Shown piece by piece: positions 43,073 through 51,463 of a stretch of DNA of 51,463 nt; the first letter of the stretch is position 1, and every line of letters begins with the position of its first letter. The notes beneath the pieces were generated by a model. The model saw only the letters and a list, made by a program, of their open reading frames with translations. It was not told the origin of the DNA and ran no database searches. The position numbers and the translations under genes were made by a program. The stretch lies in the NCBI RefSeq assembly GCF_003053845.1, contig NZ_QAYG01000017.1, forward strand, positions 1-51,463, in the 5' to 3' direction. This DNA is from Breoghania corrubedonensis. GTDB lineage: Bacteria > Pseudomonadota > Alphaproteobacteria > Rhizobiales > Stappiaceae.

Positions 43073-45567
43073 TGATCGGTATCGTGATCGTCTCGCACTC
43101 CAAGCAGCTCTCCGACGGTCTGAAGGAGCTTGCCGACGCGATGAGCCAGGAACCTGTGCCCATCGCGTCGGCCGGCGGCATAGACGACCCGGAAGCGCCT
43201 TTGGGCACCGACGCCATCCGCATCATGGAAGCGATCCAGGAGGTGATGAGCGACAAGGGCGTCCTCGTCTTCTCCGACCTCGGCTCGGCCAAGCTCAACG
43301 CGGAAATGGCGCTCGACCTGCTCGACGATGATGAGCGGAAGAACGTCCGGCTGTGCGACGCCCCGCTGGTCGAGGGCGTGCTGGCCGCGACCGTGCAGAT
43401 CGCCTCGGGCGGCGACATGGATGCGGCCATCGCGGAGGCGCGCGAAGCCGCGCGTCCTTTCGTGGATGGCGCGGGCGGTGCTGGCGCCGCAAGCGACGGT
43501 GCCACGGAAGAGGGCGCCGCGCGCGAATTCCGCATCAAGACGGTGCATGGCCTGCATGCCCGGCCGGCCGCGCTGTTCGTCCAGACGGTGAACCGGTTTG
43601 ACGGCCCGGTTCGCATCACCAATCTCACCAAGAAGAAACCGGCCGCCAACGCCAAGTCGATCAATGGCGTCATGCTGTCGGAGGTCGGCGGCAACGACGT
43701 GATCCGGCTTTCCGCAGAGCCGGCAGTTGCCGACGATCTCTTCGCCGCGATCGAGGATCTTGTCGCCTCCAATTTCGGCGAGGCGGAACGCGCGCCCGAT
43801 GTGCCGGAAGGCGAACCGGAGCAGGAAGCCGAGGCCGCGCCTCAGGCGAAAGCCGTCACCTCCGGCACGCTCAAGGGCGCGGCCATCGCCAAGGGCTTCG
43901 CCCACGGTCCGATCCGCCAGATCCGACGGGCGCTGCCCGACGAGGTCGAGGCGACGGAGGTCGATGACAGGGACGGCGAGGTCGACCGTTTCCGCGCGGC
44001 GCTTGCCGCGTCCGAGACGGAGCTTCGCGCGGCGCTTGACGCCAAGGGTGACGGCATCGCAGCCTATGACCGCAAGATCTTCGATGCCCACATCGCCTTT
44101 CTGCACGACCCGGCACTGACCGAGCCGGTGGAGACGGGCATCCGCGAGCGCGGCGTGTCGGCCGGCTCCTTGTGGCGCGATGCGGTGGCGGACCTGTCGA
44201 AATCCTACCGCGGGCTTGCCGATCCGATCCTCAAGGCGCGCGGCGAGGATGTCATCGACGTCGGATTGCGTGTCCTGCGCCATCTTTCCGGCGATGCGGG
44301 CGAAGTGGCGGGCGCAACGGAGGCGGCAATCCTCGCCTTCGACGATCTTCGTCCCTCCGACGTCCTCACGCTCGATCTCGACACGGTGCTTGGCATCGCG
44401 TCCGCCTACGGCGGCAAGACCTCGCATGCCGGCATTCTGGCAAGCGGCCTGCCGGTCCCGGTCGTCTTCGGGCTTGGGGTCGATCTTACCGGCATCGCGG
44501 AAGGCACCGACGTGCTGCTCGACGGCGGCAAGGCGGAGCTGACGGTCGCGCCCGACAAGGCGCTGCTTGATGAGATCGAGGCCGAGCGTGTGCGGCTTGA
44601 AAAGCGCCGCGCGGAGGCGCAGGCCGTCAAGAACGATCCTGCGGTGACGAAGGACGGCGTACGCGTTCGCGCGGCTGCCAATCTCGCCTCGCTGGAGGAA
44701 GTGGCGGCGGTGGCGCAAAGCGGGGCGGAGGAAGTCGGGCTGCTGCGCACTGAGTTCCTGTTCATGCGCCGCGAGGCGGCCCCGTCCGAAGACGAGCAGT
44801 ACGACATCTACCGTCAGATGGTCGAAGGCTTGAACGGCGGCGCTCTAACCGTGCGCACGGTCGATATCGGCGGCGACAAGCCGGTGGCCTACATGGACAG
44901 GCCGGAGGAGGAGAACCCCAATCTCGGTTGGCGCGGCATCCGCTACTCGCTCGCCGAGCCGGATCTGTTCGAGACCCAGCTCGCCGCGATCCTCAGGGCG
45001 AGTGCGCACGGGCCGGTCCGCATCATGTTCCCACTCGTCTCCACGCTCGAGGAGGTGACTGCCGGCAAGGTTGCGGTTCGCAAAGTCATGGACGTGCTCA
45101 AGGAGCGCGGTCAGGCGTTCGACGAGACAATCGAGGTCGGCATCATGATCGAGGTGCCTGCGGCCGCCGAACGCGCGTCGCTGCTTGCTTCGCACGTCGA
45201 TTTCTTCTCCATCGGCACCAACGATCTGACGCAATACGTGATGGCCTCGGACCGGGCCAATCCGAAGGTGCAGAAGCTGTGCGATCCGTTCGACCCGGCG
45301 GTGCTGTCGATGATCGCCAAGTCGATCGCGGCCGCCCACGAGGCCGGCATCTGGATCGGCATGTGCGGGGCGATGGCCGGCGATCCGCTGGCCGTGCCGA
45401 TCCTGCTCGGCTTCGGCCTCGACGAGTTCTCCATGGCGGCCGCCGATGTGGCGGAGTTCAAGCTGACGCTGAAGGGCTTGAGCCGGGCCGATTGCGAGGC
45501 TCTGGCGAAAAAGGCGCTTGAGCAGGAGAGCGCGGCGGCGGTGCGGGAGATGGTTGCGGCGGGTTAG
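43072..45567 (+). CDS. dhaM: DhaM fused to HPr and full-length enzyme I (EIIA-Man–HPr–EI)
   Basis: 831 residues. Domain 1 (1–130): mannose-EIIA-like DhaM, active His9 in IGIVIVSHSKQ. Domain 2 (about 150–240): HPr, His162 in HGLHARPAALFV. Domain 3 (about 260–831): enzyme I with GGKTSHAGILASG (His452), the PEP-binding TIM barrel and MCGAMAGDP (Cys765). E. coli DhaM has only a truncated EI; here the C-terminal PEP-binding half is present, so the chain could run PEP to EI to HPr to EIIA to DhaL-ADP by itself. Domain linkers are Ala/Gly/Glu-rich. Last gene of the operon; a repeat region follows. Confidence 0.95.
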   Translation: MIGIVIVSHSKQLSDGLKELADAMSQEPVPIASAGGIDDPEAPLGTDAIRIMEAIQEVMSDKGVLVFSDLGSAKLNAEMALDLLDDDERKNVRLCDAPLVEGVLAATVQIASGGDMDAAIAEAREAARPFVDGAGGAGAASDGATEEGAAREFRIKTVHGLHARPAALFVQTVNRFDGPVRITNLTKKKPAANAKSINGVMLSEVGGNDVIRLSAEPAVADDLFAAIEDLVASNFGEAERAPDVPEGEPEQEAEAAPQAKAVTSGTLKGAAIAKGFAHGPIRQIRRALPDEVEATEVDDRDGEVDRFRAALAASETELRAALDAKGDGIAAYDRKIFDAHIAFLHDPALTEPVETGIRERGVSAGSLWRDAVADLSKSYRGLADPILKARGEDVIDVGLRVLRHLSGDAGEVAGATEAAILAFDDLRPSDVLTLDLDTVLGIASAYGGKTSHAGILASGLPVPVVFGLGVDLTGIAEGTDVLLDGGKAELTVAPDKALLDEIEAERVRLEKRRAEAQAVKNDPAVTKDGVRVRAAANLASLEEVAAVAQSGAEEVGLLRTEFLFMRREAAPSEDEQYDIYRQMVEGLNGGALTVRTVDIGGDKPVAYMDRPEEENPNLGWRGIRYSLAEPDLFETQLAAILRASAHGPVRIMFPLVSTLEEVTAGKVAVRKVMDVLKERGQAFDETIEVGIMIEVPAAAERASLLASHVDFFSIGTNDLTQYVMASDRANPKVQKLCDPFDPAVLSMIAKSIAAAHEAGIWIGMCGAMAGDPLAVPILLGFGLDEFSMAAADVAEFKLTLKGLSRADCEALAKKALEQESAAAVREMVAAG

Positions 45568-45598
45568 GCGCCATCATCGGTTGACGAACCTATCCGGT

Positions 45599-45723
45599 GT
45601 CATCCCGGACGCCATGCGGCGCGCAATGCCGCTTCGCAGATCCGGGATCGAGGCACAATGCCGACCGCCCGGGATCCCGGTTCTGCGCAGCAACGTTTCA
45701 CGTCGCAGCGCGCCCGGGATGAC
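45599..45723. repeat. Palindromic intergenic element bounded by GTCATCCCGG
   Basis: GTCATCCCGG at 45599–45608 is mirrored exactly by CCGGGATGAC at 45714–45723. Inside lie more short inverted pieces (CCGGGATCCCGG near 45669–45680, GCGCGC stretches). About 125 bases, no open frame. It looks like the RIME/REP-like elements of rhizobia. It lies between convergent dhaM and the transporter receptor gene and could stop or stabilise both mRNAs. Confidence 0.7.
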
Positions 45724-45758
45724 GCTGGAGAGGCCGAGGATGACGCTGGAGAGGCCGA
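45717..45758. repeat. Two tandem copies of a 21-base unit
   Basis: GGATGACGCTGGAGAGGCCGA occurs twice in perfect tandem (45717–45737 and 45738–45758), starting inside the right arm of the palindromic element. Probably slippage or element-associated duplication. Confidence 0.9.
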
Positions 45759-45859
45759 GCACCGGACCGGAGGGTCCTCTGGTCTGTCGCGCGGGCAATC
45801 AGCGCACTGACGACGGCGAAATCGAATGCGGGGCCTTGCGGCGCCCGCACTCTCAGCCC

Positions 45860-46891
45860 TCACTTCATCACTTCGGTCCAGATCGCGGTGTACATCTTCT
45901 GTACGGCGGGCGGACAGGTCGGCAGGAACTGGCCGGCGGCCGCAAATTCCTCCGGCACATTCACTTCCGGCGCCGTTCTCATGTTCTCCGGCATGAATTC
46001 CTGCGAGCCGTCGATGCCGTTGGCGTAGCGCGCGAAGGCCGAGATCATCGCCGCGTTCTCAGGCTCCATGATGAAGTTCATGAACAGCTTGGCGTTGTCC
46101 ACGTTCTTGGCGTCCTTGAGGATGGCGACGGAATCCATCCACACCGGATAGCCTTCCTGCGGGTAGCCGTAGACGACGTCCGGGTTATTGAGGCGCGCGC
46201 GGAAAGTGGAGCCGGACCAGTTGACCGAGGCGAGCACGTCGTTGTTCGACAGCTTGTCGCTCATGCCGTAGTCCATCGACATCCACTTCGGCTTGGCGGC
46301 GACCAGCAGGTCGCGCACCTTCTTCAGCACCGTCTTGTCCTGGGTACAGACGCCGCCGCCAGCGTACCACACCGCCATGGCCATCACGTCCGACATTTCC
46401 GGAATGACGTTGACCTTGCCGACGAGTTCCTCCGGCGGGTCCATGAAGATTGCCGACGTGTTCACGTTGCCGGAATAGGCCGTCTTGTTGACCGCCACGC
46501 CCGTGGTGCCCCATTGCCACGGCACGGTGTAGTGGCGGCCCGGATCCCAAGGCACGTCGCGCCAGCGCTTGGAGACGTTCTTGAAATTCTCCATCTGGTC
46601 GGGCCGCGCCTCCAGAAGCAGGCCCTCGCCGACGAAGATCGGCACGTAGTTGGCGGACGGCACGACGATATCGAAACCGTGGCCGCCGGCCGACACCTTG
46701 GTCAGCGCCGTGGTGTTGGAATCGTAGTCGGTGACCGTGACCTTGACGTCGTATTTTTCCTCGAACTTCTTGATCAGCTCAGGGGACGTGTAATCGCCCC
46801 AATTGAAGATGTTGAGCTCGCCCTCGGCGTGGGCGAGGCCTGTTGCCGCGAGCAATGCTCCGGCGGCGATCAGCAGGGTCGGAGAGCGCAT
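45860..46891 (-). CDS. Polyamine-type ABC transporter substrate-binding protein
   Basis: 343 residues. Signal peptide (about 22 residues, cleavage at AHA/EG), then the PotD/PotF fold: LNIFNWGDYTSPELIKKFEE, FDIVVPSANYVPIFV, WQWGTTGVAVNKT, and near the end KLFMNFIMEPENAAMISAF. It binds a cationic ligand in the periplasm, likely putrescine or spermidine, though related proteins bind other amines. Fourth gene of the leftward ATPase–permease–permease–receptor operon, 45 bases after the second permease. Confidence 0.92.
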   Translation of the reverse strand: MRSPTLLIAAGALLAATGLAHAEGELNIFNWGDYTSPELIKKFEEKYDVKVTVTDYDSNTTALTKVSAGGHGFDIVVPSANYVPIFVGEGLLLEARPDQMENFKNVSKRWRDVPWDPGRHYTVPWQWGTTGVAVNKTAYSGNVNTSAIFMDPPEELVGKVNVIPEMSDVMAMAVWYAGGGVCTQDKTVLKKVRDLLVAAKPKWMSMDYGMSDKLSNNDVLASVNWSGSTFRARLNNPDVVYGYPQEGYPVWMDSVAILKDAKNVDNAKLFMNFIMEPENAAMISAFARYANGIDGSQEFMPENMRTAPEVNVPEEFAAAGQFLPTCPPAVQKMYTAIWTEVMK

Positions 46892-46936
46892 GTCGGGTCT
46901 TCCTCTGTTTGATGCCTGTTGTGGTTTCAGGTGTCG

Positions 46937-47773
46937 TCAGGCTTTCGGGCTTCTCTTTCTGGTCAGGATGAAGAACAGGGTGAGCAGGATCACCGTTATC
47001 GCCAGCAGGATGGTCGAGATGGCGTTGACCTCCGGCGTGATCGCCCGGCGAAGCTGGCCCAGCATGTAGGTGGGCAGCGTGTCTTGGCCGGCGGCCTTGA
47101 CGAATTCGGTGATGATCACGTCGTCGAGCGAGATCACGAAGGCAAGCATGGCGCCGGCAACGATGCCCGGCGCCATCAATGGCAGCGTCACGCGCCGGAA
47201 CGCTCTCCATGGCGTTGCGTAGAGATCGGCGGCGGCGAGCTCGAGCATCGTGTCCATGCCCTCCAGCCGGGCGCGGATCGGCAGGTAGGCGAAGGGCACG
47301 CAGAAGGCGGCATGCGCCGCGATCAGGTAGGCGAGCCCGGAGTAGCCGGTGGCGATGCGGATCATCGAGAAGAAGATCAGCAGCGCCACTGCGGTGACGA
47401 TCTCCGGCACCATCAGCGGCTGGTTGATCAGCAGGTAGATGACCGTGCGGCCGCGAAAGTCGCCGCCGTGGGTGGTTCCAAGTGCGGCCATGGTGGCGAC
47501 GACCGTGGAAATCACGGACGCGAACGCGGCGATGATCACCGAGCGGATGGTCGCCTCCTGCACGGCATCGTTCTGCCACGCGGTCGCGTACCATTTCAGC
47601 GACAGGCCTTCCCACAGCGCGATCGAGTTCCCGCTGTTGAACGAATAGACCACGATCACCACGATCGGTGCGTAGAGCGCCAGGAAGCAGACGATGGCGA
47701 TGGAGGAAAAGCCCGGCATCGTGCGCACGGAAAAGGCCTTGCGGCGCGGTCTGGGTGCGGTGGTATCAGTCAT
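46937..47773 (-). CDS. ABC transporter permease (PotC/PotI type)
   Basis: 278 residues with six helices. The EAA loop is LELAAADLYATPWRAFRRVTLPLMAPGIVAG in parts (about 165–190), contacting the ATPase. The N-terminus is basic (RPRRKAFSVR). An eight-base overlap (ATGACTGA) with the preceding permease stop indicates coupling. Confidence 0.93.
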   Translation of the reverse strand: MTDTTAPRPRRKAFSVRTMPGFSSIAIVCFLALYAPIVVIVVYSFNSGNSIALWEGLSLKWYATAWQNDAVQEATIRSVIIAAFASVISTVVATMAALGTTHGGDFRGRTVIYLLINQPLMVPEIVTAVALLIFFSMIRIATGYSGLAYLIAAHAAFCVPFAYLPIRARLEGMDTMLELAAADLYATPWRAFRRVTLPLMAPGIVAGAMLAFVISLDDVIITEFVKAAGQDTLPTYMLGQLRRAITPEVNAISTILLAITVILLTLFFILTRKRSPKA

Positions 47774-48704
47774 GGGCCTTCTCCTTCGACATGGCGCGCA
47801 CGTAGAAGAACAGGCCGATGCCGACGATCAGCAGTAAAAGCATCGACAGCGAGGCGCCGAGCGGCCAGTTGCGGCCCTGCCCGAACTGCAGCTCGATGAA
47901 GCTGCCGATCATCATGTGCTTGCCGCCGCCGAGAACCCGGGGCGTCACGTAGGCGCCGAGTGAGGGCATGAAGACCAGGATGGAACCGGCCACGATGCCG
48001 GGCTTCACCAGCGGCAGGATCACCTTGCGCAGCACCATCCAGCGGCCGGCGTAGAGGTCGTAGCCCGCCTCCACCAGCCGGAAGTCGAAGCGTTCCAGAG
48101 CCGCATAGAGCGGCAGCACCATCAGCGGCAGGTAGACATAGGCCATGCCGATCAGCACGGCGGTATCGGAATAGAGGATCTGCAGCGGCTCGGAAATCAG
48201 GCCGGTCATCATCAAAAGCTTGTTCAGGAGGCCTTCGTTGCGGATCACCTCCATGATCGCGAAGGTGCGGATGAGGAGGTTGGTCCAGAACGGGATGGTG
48301 ATGAGAAAGAGCCACAGGCCGCGCTGGCGGGGCGGGCGGGTGGCGATGAAGTAGGCGGTCGGGAAACCGAGCAGGAAGGTGATCAGCGTCGTCAGCAGCG
48401 ACAGGCTTGCGGAGCGCCAGAAGATCGTCAGATGGGCGTCGGCCAGCCGCAGCGTATCGTCGAAGATGTCCCGGGAAAACAGGATGCTCGTCCAGGCGTC
48501 GAAGGTCGGGATCCACTTGACGCCGCTGTAGTCGCCCGGCGTCAGGAATGAATAGATGAGCACGATCACCAGCGGGCCGGAGGCGGCGAACAGCAGCAGG
48601 ATGACGGCGGGCAGCGACAGCAGCCAGTTCCGGCGTGTGCGCGCGGCTTCCGCACGCGCCTCCTGATCCGTGCCGGCGGCCGGTGAGATCTCGACCGCGC
48701 TCAT
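47766..48704 (-). CDS. ABC transporter permease (PotB/PotH type)
   Basis: 312 residues; a hydrophilic 25-residue N-terminus then six helices. The EAA motif is [22 protein letters not shown] (seen in parts) at about residue 210. Partner of the PotC-type permease in a heteromeric channel. Its ATG overlaps the ATPase stop by four bases (ATGA). Confidence 0.93.
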   Translation of the reverse strand: MSAVEISPAAGTDQEARAEAARTRRNWLLSLPAVILLLFAASGPLVIVLIYSFLTPGDYSGVKWIPTFDAWTSILFSRDIFDDTLRLADAHLTIFWRSASLSLLTTLITFLLGFPTAYFIATRPPRQRGLWLFLITIPFWTNLLIRTFAIMEVIRNEGLLNKLLMMTGLISEPLQILYSDTAVLIGMAYVYLPLMVLPLYAALERFDFRLVEAGYDLYAGRWMVLRKVILPLVKPGIVAGSILVFMPSLGAYVTPRVLGGGKHMMIGSFIELQFGQGRNWPLGASLSMLLLLIVGIGLFFYVRAMSKEKAHD

Positions 48705-49795
48705 GCCGTCTCCCTCAGCACCTGCACCGAGCCTTCCCAGAACTGGACGCCGACGCGCGTTCCGTTGGCGCGTTCCTCCGAATGGGCAAGCGTGCTCTGG
48801 AAACGGGCGACGACCGTCTCGCCGCTATCGAGCAGAAGATGTGTGTGCGTGTCGGTGCCGAAATAGACCGTATCTGTCACCGTGGCGGGCAGGGCATCGG
48901 CGGCGTCCGCCTCCACAAGGCGCACCTGTTCCGGCCGGATCGCCACCGTCACCTTGCCCGAGCGCGGCGCCTCGGCGGGCAATGCCGCCTCCATGTCGAT
49001 CCCGCCGCCGATCCGCACGCGGGCGACATCGCCGGTCGCGGCGGTGATGGTTGCGCTGAGGAAGTTGGATTCGCCGATGAAGCTTGCCACGAAGCGGTTC
49101 GCCGGCCGGTCGTAGATCTCGCGCGGGGTGCCGATCTGCAGCGGCTTTCCCGCGCTCATCACCGCGATGCGGTCCGACATGGTCAGCGCTTCTTCCTGGT
49201 CGTGGGTGACGAAGACGAAGGTGATGCCGGTCTCGATCTGCAGGCGCTTCAGCTCGCGCTGCATTTCCTTGCGAAGTTTCAGGTCGAGCGCGGAGAGCGG
49301 CTCGTCGAGCAGCAGCACCTTCGGGTGCGGGGCAAGCGCGCGGGCAAGCGCCACGCGCTGCTGCTGGCCGCCGGAAATCTCGCTGGTCTTGCGATGCGCC
49401 ATCGCCTCCATGCGCACCATCGCGAGCATCTCGTCGACCGTTCGGGAAATCTCGGCCTTCGGCTTTCCCAGCATCTCAAGGCCGAAGGCGATGTTCTGGG
49501 CGACGGTGAGGTGGGGGAAGAGCGCATAGCTCTGAAAGACGGTGTTGACCGAGCGGCGGTAGGGCGGCTCGTTGGAAATGTCGTCGCCGTAGAGAAGGAG
49601 CTGGCCCGATGTGGGCGCCTCGAAGCCGGCGATGAGCCGCAGCAGCGTGGTCTTGCCGCAGCCGGACGGGCCCAGGAGGGTGAAAAACTCGTTCTCGCGG
49701 ATTTCGAGGGAGACGTGGTCGAGCGCGCGAACCTCCCTGTCTCCGGATCCGAATGTCTTGGATATCTGTCTCGTTTCTATGGCAGCGACTGGCAC
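48701..49795 (-). CDS. ABC transporter ATP-binding protein (PotA/PotG type)
   Basis: 364 residues from GTG 49795. Walker [17 protein letters not shown]-loop [10 protein letters not shown], signature [14 protein letters not shown], Walker [13 protein letters not shown], switch His in [15 protein letters not shown]; a C-terminal TOBE-type regulatory domain (about 240–364). Homologues begin only a few residues before [12 protein letters not shown], which favours GTG 49795. A TTG at 49858 would add 21 residues and cannot be excluded. First gene of the operon, divergent from the TRAP receptor. Confidence 0.92.
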   Translation of the reverse strand: MPVAAIETRQISKTFGSGDREVRALDHVSLEIRENEFFTLLGPSGCGKTTLLRLIAGFEAPTSGQLLLYGDDISNEPPYRRSVNTVFQSYALFPHLTVAQNIAFGLEMLGKPKAEISRTVDEMLAMVRMEAMAHRKTSEISGGQQQRVALARALAPHPKVLLLDEPLSALDLKLRKEMQRELKRLQIETGITFVFVTHDQEEALTMSDRIAVMSAGKPLQIGTPREIYDRPANRFVASFIGESNFLSATITAATGDVARVRIGGGIDMEAALPAEAPRSGKVTVAIRPEQVRLVEADAADALPATVTDTVYFGTDTHTHLLLDSGETVVARFQSTLAHSEERANGTRVGVQFWEGSVQVLRETA

Positions 49796-50283
49796 CGGAG
49801 TTTTTCTTGAGGCGGGCTGTATCCTATTCGTGTCCACACGCGCTGGTAGAAATTCCAAAACATCCGGCGGCCTGATGGCGGCGGGGCTTGGTCATGGGGT
49901 CGTGAGTGGGGCAGATTTCGTGCGTGCGAACTCGGGCTTGTCCCGCTTCAACCTTTCCTGGTTGTTTCTTGCGATGGGCCTGTTTCTTCGGGTCCGCCGG
50001 AAGCCTGGCGCATCTTCCATTGTGACTTTTGGTAAAGCCTAGGCCAGGTGCGGTGCCCATGGCCAGCCCAATATTCGGACCGCGGACGATTAAAGAACGG
50101 GCATATTTGCAGTGCGGGAGGGAGGATGCGGGGGCGGCGATCCCGGCGGATGAAGACCGCCTTTCGCTGCGGAATATGCTGGCCATTTTCCCGCTTGCTG
50201 CTGTCCAAAACCATTGTTACGTTAATTAACAAAGCATAATTGCGCTCGCAAAAGAGCAAGATACCCTGGAGGAGGGAACGTTC
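49796..50283. promoter_or_regulatory. Divergent control region of the ABC and TRAP transporter genes
   Basis: 488 bases without a supported gene. Near the TRAP gene is a palindrome TTGTTA–N7–TAACAA (50214–50232) containing a perfect 10-base GTTAATTAAC (50221–50230), about 52 bases before the start codon, a good operator candidate (GntR-like spacing). GGAGGAGGGAACG at 50270–50281 is the ribosome site. The remainder shows no feature. Confidence 0.55.
50214..50232. promoter_or_regulatory. Palindromic operator candidate upstream of dctP
   Basis: TTGTTA–CGTTAAT–TAACAA, with perfect inner palindrome GTTAATTAAC. AT-rich in a GC-rich genome and located in the expected −50 region of the TRAP receptor gene. 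Confidence 0.55.
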
Positions 50284-51312
50284 GTGAAGAAGATCAACAG
50301 GATGATTCTGCCTGCCGTTCTGGCGGCGGCGACGTCGCTGGCAACGCTTTCGACGGCGTCGGCGGTGGAACTTCGCCTCGCGCACTGGGTGCCGGCCAGC
50401 CATCCGATCCAGAAATACGGTATCGAGCCGTGGGTGAAGGCGGTGGAGGAGGCCTCGAACGGGCGGATCCACATCACCATCTATCCGGCCCAGCAGCTGG
50501 GAGCCGCGCCCGACCACTACGACATGACCCGCGACGGCATCACCGACATCGGCTACGTCAATCCCGGCTACAATGCCGGCCGCTTCCCGATCGCCTCGCT
50601 GATCGAGGTGCCGTTCCTCGCCAACAACGCCAAGGCGGGCGCGCGGGCGATGCACGAGTGGTATCTCGACTACGCCGAAAAGGAGATGCCCGAGGTCAAG
50701 CTGTGCGTGATGAACCCGCATGACCCCGGCACGATCCATTCCAAGACGCCGGTTCACGTGCCGGCCGACGTGAAGGGCATGAACGTGCGCCCGGCCAACG
50801 CCACCATCGCGCGGTTCGTGCATCTTCTGGGCGGGGCGAGCGTTCAGGTTTCGGCGCCGGAGGCGCGCGAGGCGTTGTCCAAGGGCGCCGCGGACGCCAT
50901 CACCTTCCCGTGGAACTCGATCTACATCTTCGGCATCGACAAGGAGACGAAATATCACCTCGACATGCCGTTCTACGAGTCCCTGCAGACGCTGGTGATC
51001 AACCGGGGTGTCTATGACGGGCTCGCGCCCGAGGACAGAAAAGTGATCGACGAGCATTGCACGCCGGAATGGTCGGAAAAGTTCTCCACCGGCTGGGCCG
51101 ACAACGAAGCAGCGGGCAGGGAGAAGATGATCGAGTCCGGCGAGCACACGCTCTACAAGCCGACCGACGAGGAGGTCGCGCTGTGGAAGGAGGCCGCCGC
51201 GCCGATGCTCGACGAGTGGAAGAAGGCCGTCGCCTCCACCGGCATCGATGCCGACAAGGCCTATGACGACTACGTTGCCAAGCTGAAGAAGTACGACTCG
51301 CTGTTCCAGTAG
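50284..51312 (+). CDS. TRAP transporter solute receptor (DctP family)
   Basis: 342 residues. Signal peptide of about 27 residues ending ASA, then VELRLAHWVPASHPIQK typical of DctP-type receptors. The carboxylate-binding segment MNVRPANATIARFVHLLG (with the conserved Arg) and the hinge EALSKGAADAITFPWNS are present. It would bind an organic acid or similar solute in the periplasm and pass it to DctQM. GTG is the start, eight bases or less after GGAGG. The partner permease genes are not in the window except possibly the fragment at 51440. A strong terminator follows directly. Confidence 0.93.
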   Translation: MKKINRMILPAVLAAATSLATLSTASAVELRLAHWVPASHPIQKYGIEPWVKAVEEASNGRIHITIYPAQQLGAAPDHYDMTRDGITDIGYVNPGYNAGRFPIASLIEVPFLANNAKAGARAMHEWYLDYAEKEMPEVKLCVMNPHDPGTIHSKTPVHVPADVKGMNVRPANATIARFVHLLGGASVQVSAPEAREALSKGAADAITFPWNSIYIFGIDKETKYHLDMPFYESLQTLVINRGVYDGLAPEDRKVIDEHCTPEWSEKFSTGWADNEAAGREKMIESGEHTLYKPTDEEVALWKEAAAPMLDEWKKAVASTGIDADKAYDDYVAKLKKYDSLFQ

Positions 51313-51334
51313 GAACGCGGCCGGGAGAAACGAC

Positions 51335-51366
51335 AGACCCGGGTGCGGCGAGCGCCCGGGTCTTTT
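51335..51366 (+). terminator. Intrinsic terminator after the TRAP receptor gene
   Basis: 12-bp stem AGACCCGGGTGC/GCGCCCGGGTCT (one G·T) with loop GGCGA, followed by TTTT. It is placed as the attenuator commonly found between dctP and dctQM, giving excess receptor. Confidence 0.88.
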
Positions 51367-51368
51367 CA

Positions 51369-51403
51369 TTACATCCTAGATAAACCTCCACCTACGGTGG
51401 AGG
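51369..51403. repeat. Right-edge hairpin matching the left edge, possible IS left end
   Basis: AAACCTCCACC–TAC–GGTGGAGG at 51382–51403 shares its 8-bp stem and flanking AAA with the hairpin at 66–86. A TTAC tetranucleotide, a target used by some IS200/IS605 elements, lies at 51369–51372, eleven bases before. The repeat is seen; the IS reading is inference. If both are element ends, the window is flanked by two copies. Confidence 0.45.
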
Positions 51404-51439
51404 ACTGGACGAGTTCTACAATATAGGTGAGAGACCTCC

Positions 51440-51463
51440 ATGCTTGAACCATTGGCGTGGTCA
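51440..51463 (+). CDS. Start of a truncated gene at the window edge
   Basis: An ATG at 51440 opens MLEPLAWS and runs off the window. A purine-rich AGGTGAGAG is 6–14 bases upstream. Position after a dctP-type gene suggests a dctQ small permease; the adjacent palindrome would also allow a transposase-type gene. Eight codons cannot decide. Confidence 0.3.

Noticed and set aside
49948-51369. Long minus-strand open frame opposite the TRAP receptor
   Set aside because: Antisense shadow. The plus strand has a signal peptide, ribosome site, family motifs and terminator.

Overview
The window is GC-rich, densely coded chromosomal DNA from an alphaproteobacterium. I infer the order Hyphomicrobiales (rhizobial order) from several gene neighbourhoods: lgt–NDUFAF7-type methyltransferase–pgeF, the L25–pth–ychF block, the marR–ompR–envZ block beside ilvE, an Omp25/31-type barrel protein, and dispersed palindromic intergenic repeats. 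I cannot name a genus. A glycine-betaine synthesis gene suggests a salt-tolerant or marine life style.

Layout. 1–124: palindromic left edge. 125–7258: a PEBP-like exported protein, then a leftward block of housekeeping genes (ychF, pth, rplY, prs), a lipoprotein, an M24-fold protein without metal ligands, and pgeF. 7347–12268: leftward methyltransferase and lgt, then rightward ubiK-like, ybjN-like, proC and tetR genes. 12284–16139: marR, response regulator and sensor kinase facing left, with ilvE facing right. 16251–20496: efflux MFS, moaE–moaD–pgsA and a membrane diguanylate cyclase. 20734–27221: TPR-sulfotransferase, uvrC, a pteridine-reductase-like SDR, a cation/Ca2+ exchanger and a glycosyltransferase. 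27550–36311: an outer-membrane barrel, GST, rlmJ, a cold-shock protein with a long disordered arm, small hypothetical genes, an MBL hydrolase, a cold-shock-domain remnant, rlpA, a nitrilase-type hydrolase, a SIMPL protein and a tRNA with anticodon CAT.

36456–45567 is the most specialised part. On the left strand a fused glycine/sarcosine–dimethylglycine methyltransferase is followed by metK, so betaine synthesis sits beside its SAM supply. Facing right, across a 1.06-kb control region with repeated AT-rich motifs, are a glycerol-facilitator-type channel and dhaK, dhaL and dhaM. DhaM carries EIIA, HPr and a full-length enzyme I in one chain, so the kinase system needs no separate PTS proteins. 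45860–49795 is a complete polyamine-type ABC transporter (ATPase, two permeases, receptor). It is divergent from a TRAP receptor gene (50284–51312), which ends at a strong terminator. Beyond the terminator lies a palindrome matching the one at the left edge.

I found no CRISPR array, prophage, toxin–antitoxin pair or complete insertion sequence. The items most worth following are the edge palindromes, the PEP-dependent dihydroxyacetone kinase with facilitator, the betaine–metK pair with its repeat-rich control region, the metal-ligand-free M24 protein, and the two cold-shock-domain loci about 2 kb apart.
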